This document shows positions 16,539-23,795 of a stretch of 30,508 nt of DNA, in pieces. The first letter of the stretch is position 1. Every line of letters starts with the position of its first letter. The stretch is from Desulfuromonas sp. SDB (GTDB taxonomy: Bacteria > SDB-A), in NCBI GenBank assembly GCA_001412365.1, contig LKUE01000301.1, forward strand, positions 1 to 30,508. Reading direction: 5' to 3'. A program made the translations under genes and the position numbers. A model generated the notes under the pieces. It worked only from the letters and a program-made list of their open reading frames with translations, had not been told where the DNA came from and did not search any database.

Positions 16539-16574
16539 TTTAACCTGGTGTTAAAATTATTAACACCGGTTAAA
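16539..16574. promoter_or_regulatory. Long dyad, candidate activator (UAS/enhancer) site
   Basis: TTTAACCTGGTGTTAA and TTAACACCGGTTAAA form 15-bp arms with a single bulged T and a 5-nt centre. Each arm is also itself a dyad: TTAAC-N5-GTTAA on the left and TTAAC-N4-GTTAA on the right, so this may be two adjacent protein sites. Its centre is about 128 bp upstream of the sigma-54 -24 box, the usual place for an NtrC-type enhancer site. No U-run follows, which argues against a terminator. Confidence 0.6.
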
Positions 16575-16683
16575 TTACTTAAAAACGAATTTTGTCATTC
16601 CAGATGTAAAAAATGTTTATATTGCCTGAAAATATATATTTTTAGTAATTTTGTAATTCACATTATTACGTGGTTTAATTTTT

Positions 16684-16700
16684 TGGCACAAAAATTGCTT
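16684..16700 (+). promoter_or_regulatory. Sigma-54 (RpoN) promoter of the NuoEF/GltD-fusion operon
   Basis: TTGGCAC followed by AAAAA and TTGCTT matches the sigma-54 consensus TGGCAC-N5-TTGC(A/T) essentially perfectly. The GG of the -24 element (16685-16686) and the GC of the -12 element (16697-16698) are spaced by the required 12 bp. Transcription should begin near 16710, followed by AAGGAGG and the ATG at 16733. Such promoters need an NtrC-type AAA+ activator, and the operon's last gene encodes one. Confidence 0.88.
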
Positions 16701-16732
16701 AAATATTATAAATTGAAAAACAAGGAGGAAAA

Positions 16733-17710
16733 ATGAATAATAGAGTTTTATTGATTGATGATGAACAATCCTTCAGGAGGACTTGTTCAGTAGGATTAAT
16801 GCAGAATGGATTTGAAACTGTTCCCTGTGAAAACGGAATCAGCGCATTGAAAAAACTGGAGTTGTTTATGCAAAACAACCTCCCTCCAGTTTGCGCAGTA
16901 GTGGATATTAAACTTCCGGATATTGACGGAGTAAGATTAGTTAAAATTATTAAATTTAAATATCCTGACCTTCCCATAATCTTAATATCCGCATATGCTG
17001 ATTACCTACAGTCCGATGAGGTAAAAGAACTGGAAGTAAATGCAATACTGGAAAAACCATTTAATATTGATGAATTAACTGAAAAATTCAAAAATATCAC
17101 TGAAATACCAGCTTCTCCAGATGAAAAAACTGAAAAATCAGTTCACAGTGCCTACATAATGCTTAAATTGCAACATACTGCGGATGTCTATGACATTTAC
17201 CAAAAGCTTTATTACCATAAAAATGTTCTTTACTGTGATGCTACTAACGGTGATTACGACATAATTTTGCTGGTTCAAGATAAATCTGCAGACCAGTGTG
17301 TTAAATTTTTTAACAATGAAATTCAAACCATTCCTGAATTAGAACATGCAGAAATCTGTCCTGTACATAATTTAATTCTGGAAGAAAGTACGATTTCTAT
17401 ATTAAATCTTGCAGACAAGGCATTTACCGAAGATGAATATCTCTCTCCTAAAAAATTCGACAAGAATAAAGTATCATCATATTTATTTCTAAAAGTTGAG
17501 CCGGAAAAGATTGAAGATATTTATCCTTCTTTAAAACTTAACAAACATGTAATTTACTGTGATTATACCTCCGGTTACTACAATTTTGTGATTTATTTAG
17601 AAGGCACTCATTATCATAAAATTGATAAAATCATTGAACAAGAAATTTTAACTAATCCCGGAATTTTAAAGGCAGTTGAATTCCCCATCATCAATATGAT
17701 GGAAATGTAA
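16733..17710 (+). CDS. Response-regulator receiver fused to two Lrp/AsnC-type ligand-binding (RAM) domains
   Basis: The 325-residue protein starts after AAGGAGG. Residues 1-122 are a receiver domain with acidic pair Asp9-Asp10, phosphoacceptor Asp58 ('VVDIKLPDIDG'), switch Ser86 and Lys108 ('LEKPF'). Two homologous segments follow, residues 139-216 and 249-320. Each begins 'SAYIMLKL' or 'SSYLFLKV', contains an alpha helix, and has 'VLYCDATNGDYDIILLV' or 'VIYCDYTSGYYNFVIYL', the layout of the Lrp/AsnC C-terminal (RAM) domain. There is no helix-turn-helix, so it should act through protein or ligand binding rather than DNA. A possible cognate kinase is encoded later in the same operon. It is the first gene under the sigma-54 promoter; the next gene starts 2 bp after its stop. 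What it controls is unknown. Confidence 0.75.
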   Translation: MNNRVLLIDDEQSFRRTCSVGLMQNGFETVPCENGISALKKLELFMQNNLPPVCAVVDIKLPDIDGVRLVKIIKFKYPDLPIILISAYADYLQSDEVKELEVNAILEKPFNIDELTEKFKNITEIPASPDEKTEKSVHSAYIMLKLQHTADVYDIYQKLYYHKNVLYCDATNGDYDIILLVQDKSADQCVKFFNNEIQTIPELEHAEICPVHNLILEESTISILNLADKAFTEDEYLSPKKFDKNKVSSYLFLKVEPEKIEDIYPSLKLNKHVIYCDYTSGYYNFVIYLEGTHYHKIDKIIEQEILTNPGILKAVEFPIINMMEM

Positions 17711-17712
17711 TA

Positions 17713-18189
17713 GTGGAAATGCACATGAAGACTACACCCTCTAAGAAAAAGTTTAAAGTTGATCTAATTAATCTTAAATCTCAACAAGGATCTCTGATAA
17801 AACTGCTTCAATCAGCCCAGGAAACCTACGGTTATATTCCTGAACCGGCAATATACAATATCAGTGAGTTAGTGGGAATATCTCCGGCGGAAATTTACGG
17901 GGTGATTACTTTTTACTCTCAATTCAGACTAAAACCATTGGGCAAATATGTTATTAAAATTTGTGAAGGGACTGCCTGTCATGTCAATGGAGCCAGGGAA
18001 ATTCTCCGAGCCATAAAAAATGAGCTGGGAATTGGAATTGATGAAACTACTGATGATGGTTTATTCACCATGCTTTCAGTAGCCTGTTTAGGCTGCTGTT
18101 CTCTCTCCCCGGTAATAATGATTAATGACAAAACCTATGGCAAATTAACTCCTGAAAAGATCAGGTCAATATTAAGAGAATATAAATGA
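17713..18189 (+). CDS. NuoE/HydC-like [2Fe-2S] subunit
   Basis: The 158-residue protein is a thioredoxin-fold 24-kDa-type subunit. An N-terminal helical part carries 'QETYGYIPEPAIYNISELVGIS' (split by a short loop) and 'GVITFYSQF', both diagnostic of NuoE. The cluster ligands are Cys84 and Cys89 ('CEGTACHVNG') and Cys125 and Cys129 ('CLGCC'). It passes electrons between the NuoF-like subunit and other clusters. The GTG at this position follows the previous stop by 2 bp; in-frame ATGs two and four codons later (17719, 17725) are also possible, with no strong ribosome site for any of them. NuoE, NuoF and NuoG-type genes in this order are typical of soluble hydrogenase, formate dehydrogenase and Bfu-type bifurcating complexes. 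Confidence 0.9.
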   Translation: MEMHMKTTPSKKKFKVDLINLKSQQGSLIKLLQSAQETYGYIPEPAIYNISELVGISPAEIYGVITFYSQFRLKPLGKYVIKICEGTACHVNGAREILRAIKNELGIGIDETTDDGLFTMLSVACLGCCSLSPVIMINDKTYGKLTPEKIRSILREYK

Positions 18190-18216
18190 TAAGCAGATAA
18201 GTTAATTGAAGTTTTC

Positions 18217-18255
18217 ATGATAAACAATACTGCCAATTCCGGGGAGAATGTATGA
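18217..18255 (+). CDS. Possible 12-codon minicistron before the NuoF-like gene
   Basis: ATG at 18217 opens a 12-residue frame whose TGA overlaps the NuoF-like ATG as ATGA. The 62-bp gap it lies in is the only sizeable gap in an otherwise tightly packed operon. The upstream ribosome site is weak. It might couple or tune translation, or be chance. Confidence 0.2.
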   Translation: MINNTANSGENV

Positions 18256-20015
18256 AAAAAGTAAAAGTAGGCATGGCAACCTGTGGAATTTCAGCAGGAG
18301 CTGAACAGATATATAAAATCCTTCAGGATTCAATCCAAAAAAACGATATTGAGGTGGAATTAGTTGAAACAGGATGTATGGGAAGGTGCTTTCAGGAAGT
18401 TTTAGTTGAAGTTGAAGATAAAAACCAGAATTACCTTTATGGAAATGTAACTCCGGAGAAGATAAATCAAATTATCCATCAGCATTTAATTGATAATAAA
18501 CCGGTAAACCAATATCTAGCGCTAGATTTAAACAACCAAAGTGAAGATCAGTTTTTTCAAAAACAAAAACGAATTGTATTAAGAAACTGTGGAATTATTG
18601 ATCCCACCTCAATAGAGGATTATATATCCAGGGGGGGGTACCAGGCACTGAAAAAAGTTCTAAAAGAGTTAACTCCGGAACAGGTTATCCAAGAAATAGA
18701 CAGCTCAGGACTCAGAGGAAGAGGAGGAGGAGGTTTTCCCACCGGAATGAAATGGAGTTTTGCCAGAAAAGCGGAGGGAATTAAAAAATACATCATCTGC
18801 AATGCAGATGAAGGTGATCCGGGGGCATTTATGGACAGAAGTGTATTGGAAGGCGACCCCCATTCAGTGATTGAAGGAATGATCATTGCTGGTTATGCAA
18901 TTGGTGCCTGCCTGGGTTATATCTATGTTAGAGCTGAATATCCCCAGGCTATCCAAAAACTCAAAACAGCAATTGAGCAATGTCACCGGCAAAACTATTT
19001 AGGGGAAAATATATTAAACAGTAATTTCAGCTTCGATCTGATTATAAAGGAAGGGGCAGGAGCATTTGTGTGTGGAGAGGAAACTGCATTAATTTCCTCC
19101 ATAGAGGGTAAACGGGGGGTTCCTCGAATTAGACCCCCTTTTCCCGCAGTCAAGGGATTATGGGGTTGTCCTACCAGCATAAACAATGTGGAAACTTTTG
19201 CCAATATTTCCTGGATAATTTTAAACCGCGCAGATAAATTTTCTCAGCTGGGAACTGCTAAAAGCAAGGGAACTAAAGTTTTTGCCCTGGCCGGTAAAAT
19301 TAAACGAAGCGGATTAGTAGAAGTACCCATGGGAATTACAATTAATGAAATCGTTTATGAGGTGGGAGGAGGAATTATCAACAACCGCCAATTCAAAGCA
19401 GTTCAGATGGGAGGACCTTCCGGAGGGTGCATTCCTGCCAGTATGGGTGACTTAAAAATTGATTACGATGAGATAACCAGCACCGGAGCGATAATGGGTT
19501 CAGGGGGGATGATTGTTCTGGATGACTCTAACTGCATGGTGGATGTTGCCAAATTCTTTTTATCTTTCACTCAAAACGAATCATGCGGAAAATGCACTTT
19601 TTGCCGTATAGGAACCAAAAGAATGCTGGAAATACTGGAAAAAATCTGCCTGGGGCAAGGAGAATTAGAACATCTGGATATACTGGAAGATCTTAGCTAT
19701 CAAATCAAAAAGACCAGTTTATGCGGATTAGGTCAAACTGCCCCCAATCCTGTGCTCACCACCCTTAAATACTTCCGGGACGAATATCTGGCTCATATTC
19801 AGGACCATCGCTGTCCTGCAGGAGTTTGCTCAGCCCTGCTAACTTATCAAGTCAATCCTGATCTGTGTAAAGGCTGTACACTGTGTGTAAAAAAATGTCC
19901 GGTCAATGCAATCCAGGGAGAAAAAGGAGAAACTGCCTATATTGATCAGAATAAATGTATAAAATGCGGGCAGTGTTTTGATGTGTGTAAATTCAAAGCA
20001 ATAATTAAAAATTAG
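18252..20015 (+). CDS. NuoF/HydB-like NADH-binding flavoprotein subunit
   Basis: The 587-residue protein combines an N-terminal thioredoxin-like [2Fe-2S] domain (about 1-90; Cys11, Cys42, Cys46, a three-Cys 'CGISAGA' form as in HndB-type proteins), the NuoF core and a C-terminal ferredoxin. The core has FMN/NADH motifs 'GRGGGGFPTGMKW' (156-168) and 'CNADEGDPGAFMDR', an SLBB region, and the N3-type [4Fe-4S] ligands Cys445, Cys448, Cys451 and Cys491. Residues 539-579 carry two CxxCxxCxxxC [4Fe-4S] motifs. This is the layout of HydB and FdhB-type subunits of flavin-based electron-bifurcating complexes: NADH is handled at FMN, and ferredoxin-type clusters receive low-potential electrons. GGGGAG precedes the ATG. 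It lies 8 bp before the GltD-fusion gene. Confidence 0.93.
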   Translation: MKKVKVGMATCGISAGAEQIYKILQDSIQKNDIEVELVETGCMGRCFQEVLVEVEDKNQNYLYGNVTPEKINQIIHQHLIDNKPVNQYLALDLNNQSEDQFFQKQKRIVLRNCGIIDPTSIEDYISRGGYQALKKVLKELTPEQVIQEIDSSGLRGRGGGGFPTGMKWSFARKAEGIKKYIICNADEGDPGAFMDRSVLEGDPHSVIEGMIIAGYAIGACLGYIYVRAEYPQAIQKLKTAIEQCHRQNYLGENILNSNFSFDLIIKEGAGAFVCGEETALISSIEGKRGVPRIRPPFPAVKGLWGCPTSINNVETFANISWIILNRADKFSQLGTAKSKGTKVFALAGKIKRSGLVEVPMGITINEIVYEVGGGIINNRQFKAVQMGGPSGGCIPASMGDLKIDYDEITSTGAIMGSGGMIVLDDSNCMVDVAKFFLSFTQNESCGKCTFCRIGTKRMLEILEKICLGQGELEHLDILEDLSYQIKKTSLCGLGQTAPNPVLTTLKYFRDEYLAHIQDHRCPAGVCSALLTYQVNPDLCKGCTLCVKKCPVNAIQGEKGETAYIDQNKCIKCGQCFDVCKFKAIIKN

Positions 20016-20023
20016 GGGATTTT

Positions 20024-23000
20024 ATGAGTTTAATTGAGATAACTGTGAACGGTGAAAAAATTAAAACACAATCAGATCAAACTATACTGGAAGTTATATC
20101 TCAACACCAATTAGATAATATCCCCACTCTTTGTCATGATCAAAGAACTACTGCTTACGGGTCATGTTTTCTATGTGTGGTGGAAGTTAAGGGGATCAAC
20201 CGACTGGTCCCTTCCTGCTGCACCTTGATCAAAGAAGGGATGGAAATAATCACCAAATCCGAACAGATAATCAAGGCAAGGAAGACTGCTCTGGAATTAT
20301 TATTATCCAATCATTATGCTGATTGTATCGGACCCTGTAAAAACAATTGCCCCGCTGGAGTTGATGCTCAAGGTTATATTTCACTTATATCTCAAAACAA
20401 ATATCATCAGGCGGTAAAATTAATAAAGGAAAACAATCCCCTTCCTTTATCCATAGGCAGAATTTGTGTGAGGGACTGCGAATTAGCCTGCCGCAGAAAT
20501 TTAGTTGATCAGCCGGTGGGCATAAATTACCTAAAGCGGTTCAGTGCAGATATTGACATTGATAATCCCTGGACTCCTTCCTCTTCTCCCTCCCTAAATA
20601 AAAAAATTGCCATCATCGGGGGAGGACCTTCCGGATTAACCTGCGCTTATTATTTAAATTTATACGGCTACCAGGTCACTATTTTTGAAAAACTGCCTGA
20701 ATTAGGAGGGATGCTGCGTTACGGCATACCTTCCTACCGTCTTCCCAAAGATGTTTTAGATCAGGAAATAAGCTGGATAGTGAACCAGGGAATTGAAGTT
20801 GAACTGAACTGTGAATTTGGAGTTGACCTCAGTTTGCCCCAATTAACTGCAAAAGGTCATGAGGCGGTATTCCTGGCGCCCGGAGCCCAGAATCCAAGAT
20901 TTATGAAAATTCCCGGAGAACAATCCCAAGGGGTTTTATTTGGAGTGGAGTGGTTGAGATCTCTGCATACCCGGGGTATTCCTTCCCTGCAGGGAAAAAT
21001 AGTGGTAGTGGGAGGTGGAAACACTGCTATTGATACAGCCAGAACTGCGCTGCGCTGCGGAGCAGATTCAGTTGTAATTATTTACCGGCGTTCCCGTAAA
21101 GAAATGCCGGCTAATGATGATGAGATAAAGGCGGCTTATGAAGAAGGTATAGAATTCAAGTTTTTGACTAATCCGGTTAAAATCAATACTGACCATCAAG
21201 GTAAAATATCTTCGGTCACCTGTATGAAAATGAAACTGGTGGAAACAGATGCCCACAGCAGGCCTAAACCGGTTCCCCTGGAAAATTCTGAATTTTCAAT
21301 AAACTGCCAGGGATTAGTCAGCGCCATCGGGCAAGTTGTTGATACTCAGAGTTTTAACTCCATAGAAAATTTAAAGATTAATTTCAGCAACACTATCCTG
21401 GTTGATCAAACTACCTTGGAAACTTCTGTGCCCGGACTTTTTGCAGGAGGAGATGCAGTGACCGGTCCCTGGACGGCAATAGGAGCAATTGCCCAGGGTA
21501 AAAGGGCAGCTATATCCATTGATCAATATTTAACTGATCGTACTCATTTAAAACTACAAAAACCAGTGGTCAGCTTAAAGCAGAACTTCCAGGAAGTTAC
21601 CTCCGGGGAATACTCCCAATATCCGAGAATAGCCAGGGAAAAAATGCCTGAACTTAATATTGACCAAAGAATAGATAATTTTGATGAAGTTGAACTGGGA
21701 TTAACTGCAAAGCAAGCTAAGGGTGAAGTCCTCCGGTGTTTACAATGCGGATGCAGTCAATATCATGACTGCCAGCTAATTGCTTATGCCCGGGATTATG
21801 AAATTGATATTACCCGGTTTAGCGGCGATTTTAGAAGATATCCGGTAGATAAACGTCATCCTTTTATCATTTTAGATCCCAATAAATGCATTAACTGCGG
21901 AAAATGTGTCCGCACCTGCTCGGAGATACTTAAAGTTTCAGCTATCGAATTCATCCACCGTGGTTTCAGAGCCATAGTCAAACCAGCAATGGAAAAAGCA
22001 TTGTTAGATACAAACTGTGTCAGCTGCGGGAACTGCATAGATGTCTGCCCCACCGGAGCTATTACTGAAAATTTACCATTAAATATTGCAGGAACCCTGC
22101 CCCGTCAGAACAAATCAACCTTATGTAACTACTGCTCTCTGGGCTGTCAATTGAATTATCAGGTTGTAGATGACCAAACCTATTACGTTACCAATAGAAC
22201 TGATGAGGTCATCCAAGGGTTTAATCAAGGTTATCTCTGCGTCAAGGGTAGATTTGGCTATCGTTTTAATATTGAAGAACCGCGGATTAATAAACCGGTA
22301 ATCAAAAGAGGTCATCAGCATATTGAAACTGAGTACTGGGAAGCATTTGATCATATTGCAGATAAATTAAACAAAATTATCCAGCAGCACGGAAAATCAT
22401 CAATTGCTCTATTTGGTTCCCCCAAGTTGTCCAACGAATCATTATACCTGATTGGGAAATTGGGCAGGGCAGTTATAGGCACTAATAATATTGCCTGCTT
22501 ATCCCATCTTGTTCATAATCCCCCGGTTAGCTGCTTAAATGAGGGAATGGGTATTACTACTTCCACTGCCTGTTTAGAAGATCTTGCTCACGCTGATGTC
22601 ATTGTGGCTTTAAATGCCGGTTTAAATGAAGAGAACCTGATCATGGAGCTTCAAATTAAACAGGCACAGAAAAGAGGGACTAAACTGGTTTTAGTTAGTT
22701 GTTCAGAGGAAAAGCTTACCAAATTTGCTGACCTGTGGATAAACTCAGTGAAAGGCACCAATACTTTATTAATGGATCTGATTATGGGTGAAATTATCAG
22801 TAAGCAGATCTATCCTGTTAACCATGTAGGTGAATTCACCCGGGGATTTGAAAATTTAAAGAAATTTACCACCCAACTGGACTTAGAGAAAGTTTCATCC
22901 ATCACCGGAGTGTACAAAGATAAAATAAACCAGATGATAAATTGGCTTTCCCCCAGAAATAATAAAGTTGTATTTATTTATAACCTGGAAAATTCAGCCC

Positions 23001-23794
23001 AGCGTTCAGCTAATGATGTTAAATCAATCTTCAATTATCTGGCATTGACCAACCGTCTTCAGGGTAAAGGAAATGGTCTGCTTTTATTTAAAAAATATTC
23101 AAACAGCTCTGGAATTATTGACATGGGCATCCATCCTCAATACCTTCCGGGTATGGTGAAGAAATCAGACCATCCCTGGATAGACAAAATTTCCCAACTA
23201 TGGGGATGTGACCTGGAAAATTTAACCGAACCCGTTGATATTTCAGAGAAATTAATTCAGGGAAAAATTAAGGCTGCCCTTATATTTCAGGAAGATCCTT
23301 TGCGGTACAATGAAAACATTCACTTATTCAACAACCTGGAATTTTTAGTGGCAGCAGATTATGTCCCCACCTTTACCACTCGGGAAGCTGATGTGGTGCT
23401 GCCTTTGAAATATCATCTTGAACAATCAGGGACTTACACCAGTTGTGATAACCGGATTCAGAAAGTAAATCCCATCATCAACCATGCTAAATTAATGGAT
23501 AATTACCAGATAATATGTGAATTGGGGAAGAGATTTAATCCTGCCTTCACCTATAATTCCAGTGATCAGGTTTTCCAGGAAATAAAGAAAGCAAATCGTT
23601 TTTATACCAAAGCCCAGTTTAATAAATCCTGGTCAAAACATATTTTCAATAATCATCAATATCTGACTCCGGATAAAAAATTACATTTTATGATTTACGA
23701 TATTGATTTGACCACTTATCCTTATTATCAGAATGAATTGCTTTCAGATGAAATATTTTATAATGAAAAAATAAAATCGAAACTAAGTATCTAA
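20024..23794 (+). CDS. NuoG-type ferredoxin - GltD - ferredoxin - molybdopterin-oxidoreductase-like fusion subunit
   Basis: This 1256-residue protein is a chain of electron-transfer modules. Residues 1-75 are a [2Fe-2S] ferredoxin (Cys37, Cys48, Cys51 and Cys65 or 66). From 97 the NuoG-like 'HYADCIGPCKNNC' runs into a GltD-type N-terminal cluster domain (Cys148, Cys152, Cys156). GltD FAD and NAD(P)H Rossmann motifs follow: 'IIGGGPSGLTCAYYL' (197-211), 'VVVGGGNTAIDTART' (327-341), 'YRRSRKEMPA' and 'AGGDAVTGPWTAIGAI'. Next come 'CLQCGCSQYHDC' (572-583) and two [4Fe-4S] ferredoxin motifs (622-632, 665-675). The rest resembles the formate dehydrogenase/NuoG molybdopterin fold, with its cluster Cys701, Cys704, Cys708 and Cys739. 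The position of the catalytic Cys/Sec of formate dehydrogenases appears to be Val830 ('LVHNPP'), and the usual C-terminal dinucleotide-binding domain is missing. It probably couples NAD(P)H to the NuoEF partner; the reaction is unproven. Confidence 0.85.
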   Translation: MSLIEITVNGEKIKTQSDQTILEVISQHQLDNIPTLCHDQRTTAYGSCFLCVVEVKGINRLVPSCCTLIKEGMEIITKSEQIIKARKTALELLLSNHYADCIGPCKNNCPAGVDAQGYISLISQNKYHQAVKLIKENNPLPLSIGRICVRDCELACRRNLVDQPVGINYLKRFSADIDIDNPWTPSSSPSLNKKIAIIGGGPSGLTCAYYLNLYGYQVTIFEKLPELGGMLRYGIPSYRLPKDVLDQEISWIVNQGIEVELNCEFGVDLSLPQLTAKGHEAVFLAPGAQNPRFMKIPGEQSQGVLFGVEWLRSLHTRGIPSLQGKIVVVGGGNTAIDTARTALRCGADSVVIIYRRSRKEMPANDDEIKAAYEEGIEFKFLTNPVKINTDHQGKISSVTCMKMKLVETDAHSRPKPVPLENSEFSINCQGLVSAIGQVVDTQSFNSIENLKINFSNTILVDQTTLETSVPGLFAGGDAVTGPWTAIGAIAQGKRAAISIDQYLTDRTHLKLQKPVVSLKQNFQEVTSGEYSQYPRIAREKMPELNIDQRIDNFDEVELGLTAKQAKGEVLRCLQCGCSQYHDCQLIAYARDYEIDITRFSGDFRRYPVDKRHPFIILDPNKCINCGKCVRTCSEILKVSAIEFIHRGFRAIVKPAMEKALLDTNCVSCGNCIDVCPTGAITENLPLNIAGTLPRQNKSTLCNYCSLGCQLNYQVVDDQTYYVTNRTDEVIQGFNQGYLCVKGRFGYRFNIEEPRINKPVIKRGHQHIETEYWEAFDHIADKLNKIIQQHGKSSIALFGSPKLSNESLYLIGKLGRAVIGTNNIACLSHLVHNPPVSCLNEGMGITTSTACLEDLAHADVIVALNAGLNEENLIMELQIKQAQKRGTKLVLVSCSEEKLTKFADLWINSVKGTNTLLMDLIMGEIISKQIYPVNHVGEFTRGFENLKKFTTQLDLEKVSSITGVYKDKINQMINWLSPRNNKVVFIYNLENSAQRSANDVKSIFNYLALTNRLQGKGNGLLLFKKYSNSSGIIDMGIHPQYLPGMVKKSDHPWIDKISQLWGCDLENLTEPVDISEKLIQGKIKAALIFQEDPLRYNENIHLFNNLEFLVAADYVPTFTTREADVVLPLKYHLEQSGTYTSCDNRIQKVNPIINHAKLMDNYQIICELGKRFNPAFTYNSSDQVFQEIKKANRFYTKAQFNKSWSKHIFNNHQYLTPDKKLHFMIYDIDLTTYPYYQNELLSDEIFYNEKIKSKLSI

Positions 23795-23795
23795 T

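Larger units (their letters stand above)
16345..16732. other. Divergent regulatory region between nifS and the sigma-54 operon
   Basis: These 388 bp hold no gene that I can support. From left to right they contain a sigma-70 promoter for nifS on the minus strand, an AT-rich stretch, a long dyad at 16539-16574, about 110 bp of AT-rich sequence suited to DNA looping, and a sigma-54 promoter just before the plus-strand operon. A 70-codon frame across it lacks a ribosome site and gives a low-complexity product. Confidence 0.65.

Noticed and set aside
16524-16736. 70-codon plus-strand frame in the nifS/operon intergenic region
   Set aside because: It crosses the dyad and the sigma-54 promoter, has no ribosome site and resembles translated AT-rich DNA.
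20024-23794. Standard formate dehydrogenase alpha subunit or selenoprotein
   Set aside because: No in-frame TGA and no Cys at the expected position; the C-terminal domain is missing and a GltD module is inserted.
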